Shown in pieces: positions 4,795-5,257 of a DNA stretch of 5,257 nucleotides. Source of the DNA: DASVDK01 sp036562265 [NCBI: Thermodesulfobacteriota bacterium] (GTDB taxonomy: Bacteria > DASVDK01); contig DATCKS010000525.1 in assembly GCA_036562265.1 (NCBI GenBank), positions 1-5,257 on the forward strand, written 5' to 3'. Numbering within the stretch: the stretch's first letter is position 1; each line of letters starts with the position of its first letter. A program made the translations under genes and the position numbers. The notes beneath the pieces were generated by a model. That model saw only the letters and a program-made list of their open reading frames with translations, searched no databases and was not told the DNA's origin.

Positions 4795-5257
4795 ATGCCC
4801 CGACGCCCGAGTCCTGCGCGGAGCGTGCTCGGTCTTTGCGCCGCCCTGCTCCTGACGACTTTCCTCGCAGCGTGCCAGCGCGAGCCGGTCCAGGCAACCG
4901 GCGCCGGCACGCCCGCGGGTGTGCCGGTCAGGCTGGCCACCGTCCAGGAAACCGACATCCAGGACTGGACCGAGTACGTCGCCACCCTCAAGTCCTGGCG
5001 CTCGGTCGCGCTCAAGCCCCAGGTGGACGGCCGGATCGAGCGCATCGTCGTGCGGCCGGGCGCGCGGGTGAAGGCGGGCGACCCGATCCTCCAGCTCGAC
5101 GCCTCGAAGCAGCAGGCCACGCTCCGCGCCGAGCAGGCCGCCCTCGTCTCCCGTCGGGCCACGCTCGAGTTCGACCGGCAGCAGTACGAACGCCTGTCGC
5201 GGCTCTACAAGGAGGGCGTGGTGAGCCGGCAGCAGCTCGACCAGGCCAGGTCCACCC
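4795..5257 (+). CDS. RND efflux periplasmic adaptor (membrane fusion protein), lipoprotein, 5' part
   Basis: The frame is open to the window edge, giving 154 residues of a protein that usually has about 370-400. The N-terminus is a lipoprotein signal: RR at 3-4, hydrophobic stretch 11-24, and lipobox LAAC with the acylated Cys27. Residues 44-70 form the first strands of the membrane-proximal region (VPVRLATVQETDIQDWTEYV). The first half of the biotinyl-lipoyl-like domain follows at 71-102 (VALKPQVDGRIERIVVRPGA, then RVKAGDPILQLD). Residues 103-154 begin the alpha-helical hairpin that docks on the outer-membrane channel (EQAALVSRRATLEFDRQQYE, LYKEGVVSRQQLDQA). In this family, adaptors link an inner-membrane RND pump with a TolC-like channel to export drugs or other toxic compounds. 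The pump gene probably lies just downstream, outside the window. The substrate is unknown. Confidence 0.93.
   Translation, partial: MPRRPSPARSVLGLCAALLLTTFLAACQREPVQATGAGTPAGVPVRLATVQETDIQDWTEYVATLKSWRSVALKPQVDGRIERIVVRPGARVKAGDPILQLDASKQQATLRAEQAALVSRRATLEFDRQQYERLSRLYKEGVVSRQQLDQARST

Noticed and set aside
4484-4897. N-terminal extension of the thioesterase by 138 residues
   Set aside because: The added sequence is Arg/Gly-rich without a domain and overlaps the start of the adaptor gene. The short form has normal family length and a ribosome site.

Overview
The window is very GC-rich, with third codon positions almost all G or C. It carries a tRNA gene and seven protein genes, one of them cut off at the right edge. 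The last gene encodes a lipoprotein-type RND efflux adaptor, which points to a Gram-negative bacterium. An uncultured high-GC lineage related to the old Deltaproteobacteria (Myxococcota, Desulfobacterota, Binatota) or a similar soil group would fit. This placement is a guess from composition and gene style, because no marker gene is present.

Left part (1-1070): a tRNA-Asn(GTT) gene is followed by a strong GC-rich hairpin terminator. The terminator also sits at the 3' end of a leftward two-gene operon. That operon encodes an AHSA1-type SRPBCC ligand-binding protein followed by an ArsR-type winged-helix regulator, and the two genes overlap by 17 bases. Upstream of the operon (1069-1133) is a cluster of GTTGCA/TGCAAC half-sites, one pair forming a perfect inverted repeat, that could be the regulator's own operator.

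Middle part (1437-4043): a rightward membrane glycosyltransferase of the GT-C/PMT_2 type faces a leftward sirtuin (cobB-like). Their stop codons interlock in the palindrome CTAG. The sirtuin carries the Tyr-x-x-Arg signature of SIRT5/CobB-type deacylases. Its GTG start lies 6 bases after a good -10 box and has no visible Shine-Dalgarno sequence, so it may be leaderless. The same GTATAC core could also serve, in the other direction, a 44-residue two-helix membrane protein that is easily missed.

Right part (4040-5257): the small protein's stop codon interlocks with that of a leftward hotdog-fold (4HBT) acyl-CoA thioesterase. A 311-base gap follows, then the start of the rightward RND periplasmic adaptor, which runs off the window.

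From 1437 to the end the genes strictly alternate strand (+ - + - +), so each is probably its own transcription unit. Apart from the SRPBCC-ArsR pair, the genes do not form an obvious pathway. I see no CRISPR array, insertion sequence, phage gene or defence system. The points most worth a second look are small: the operator-like cluster, the possible bidirectional and leaderless promoter, the small membrane ORF, two interlocked stop pairs and a perfect 20-bp palindrome inside the glycosyltransferase gene.
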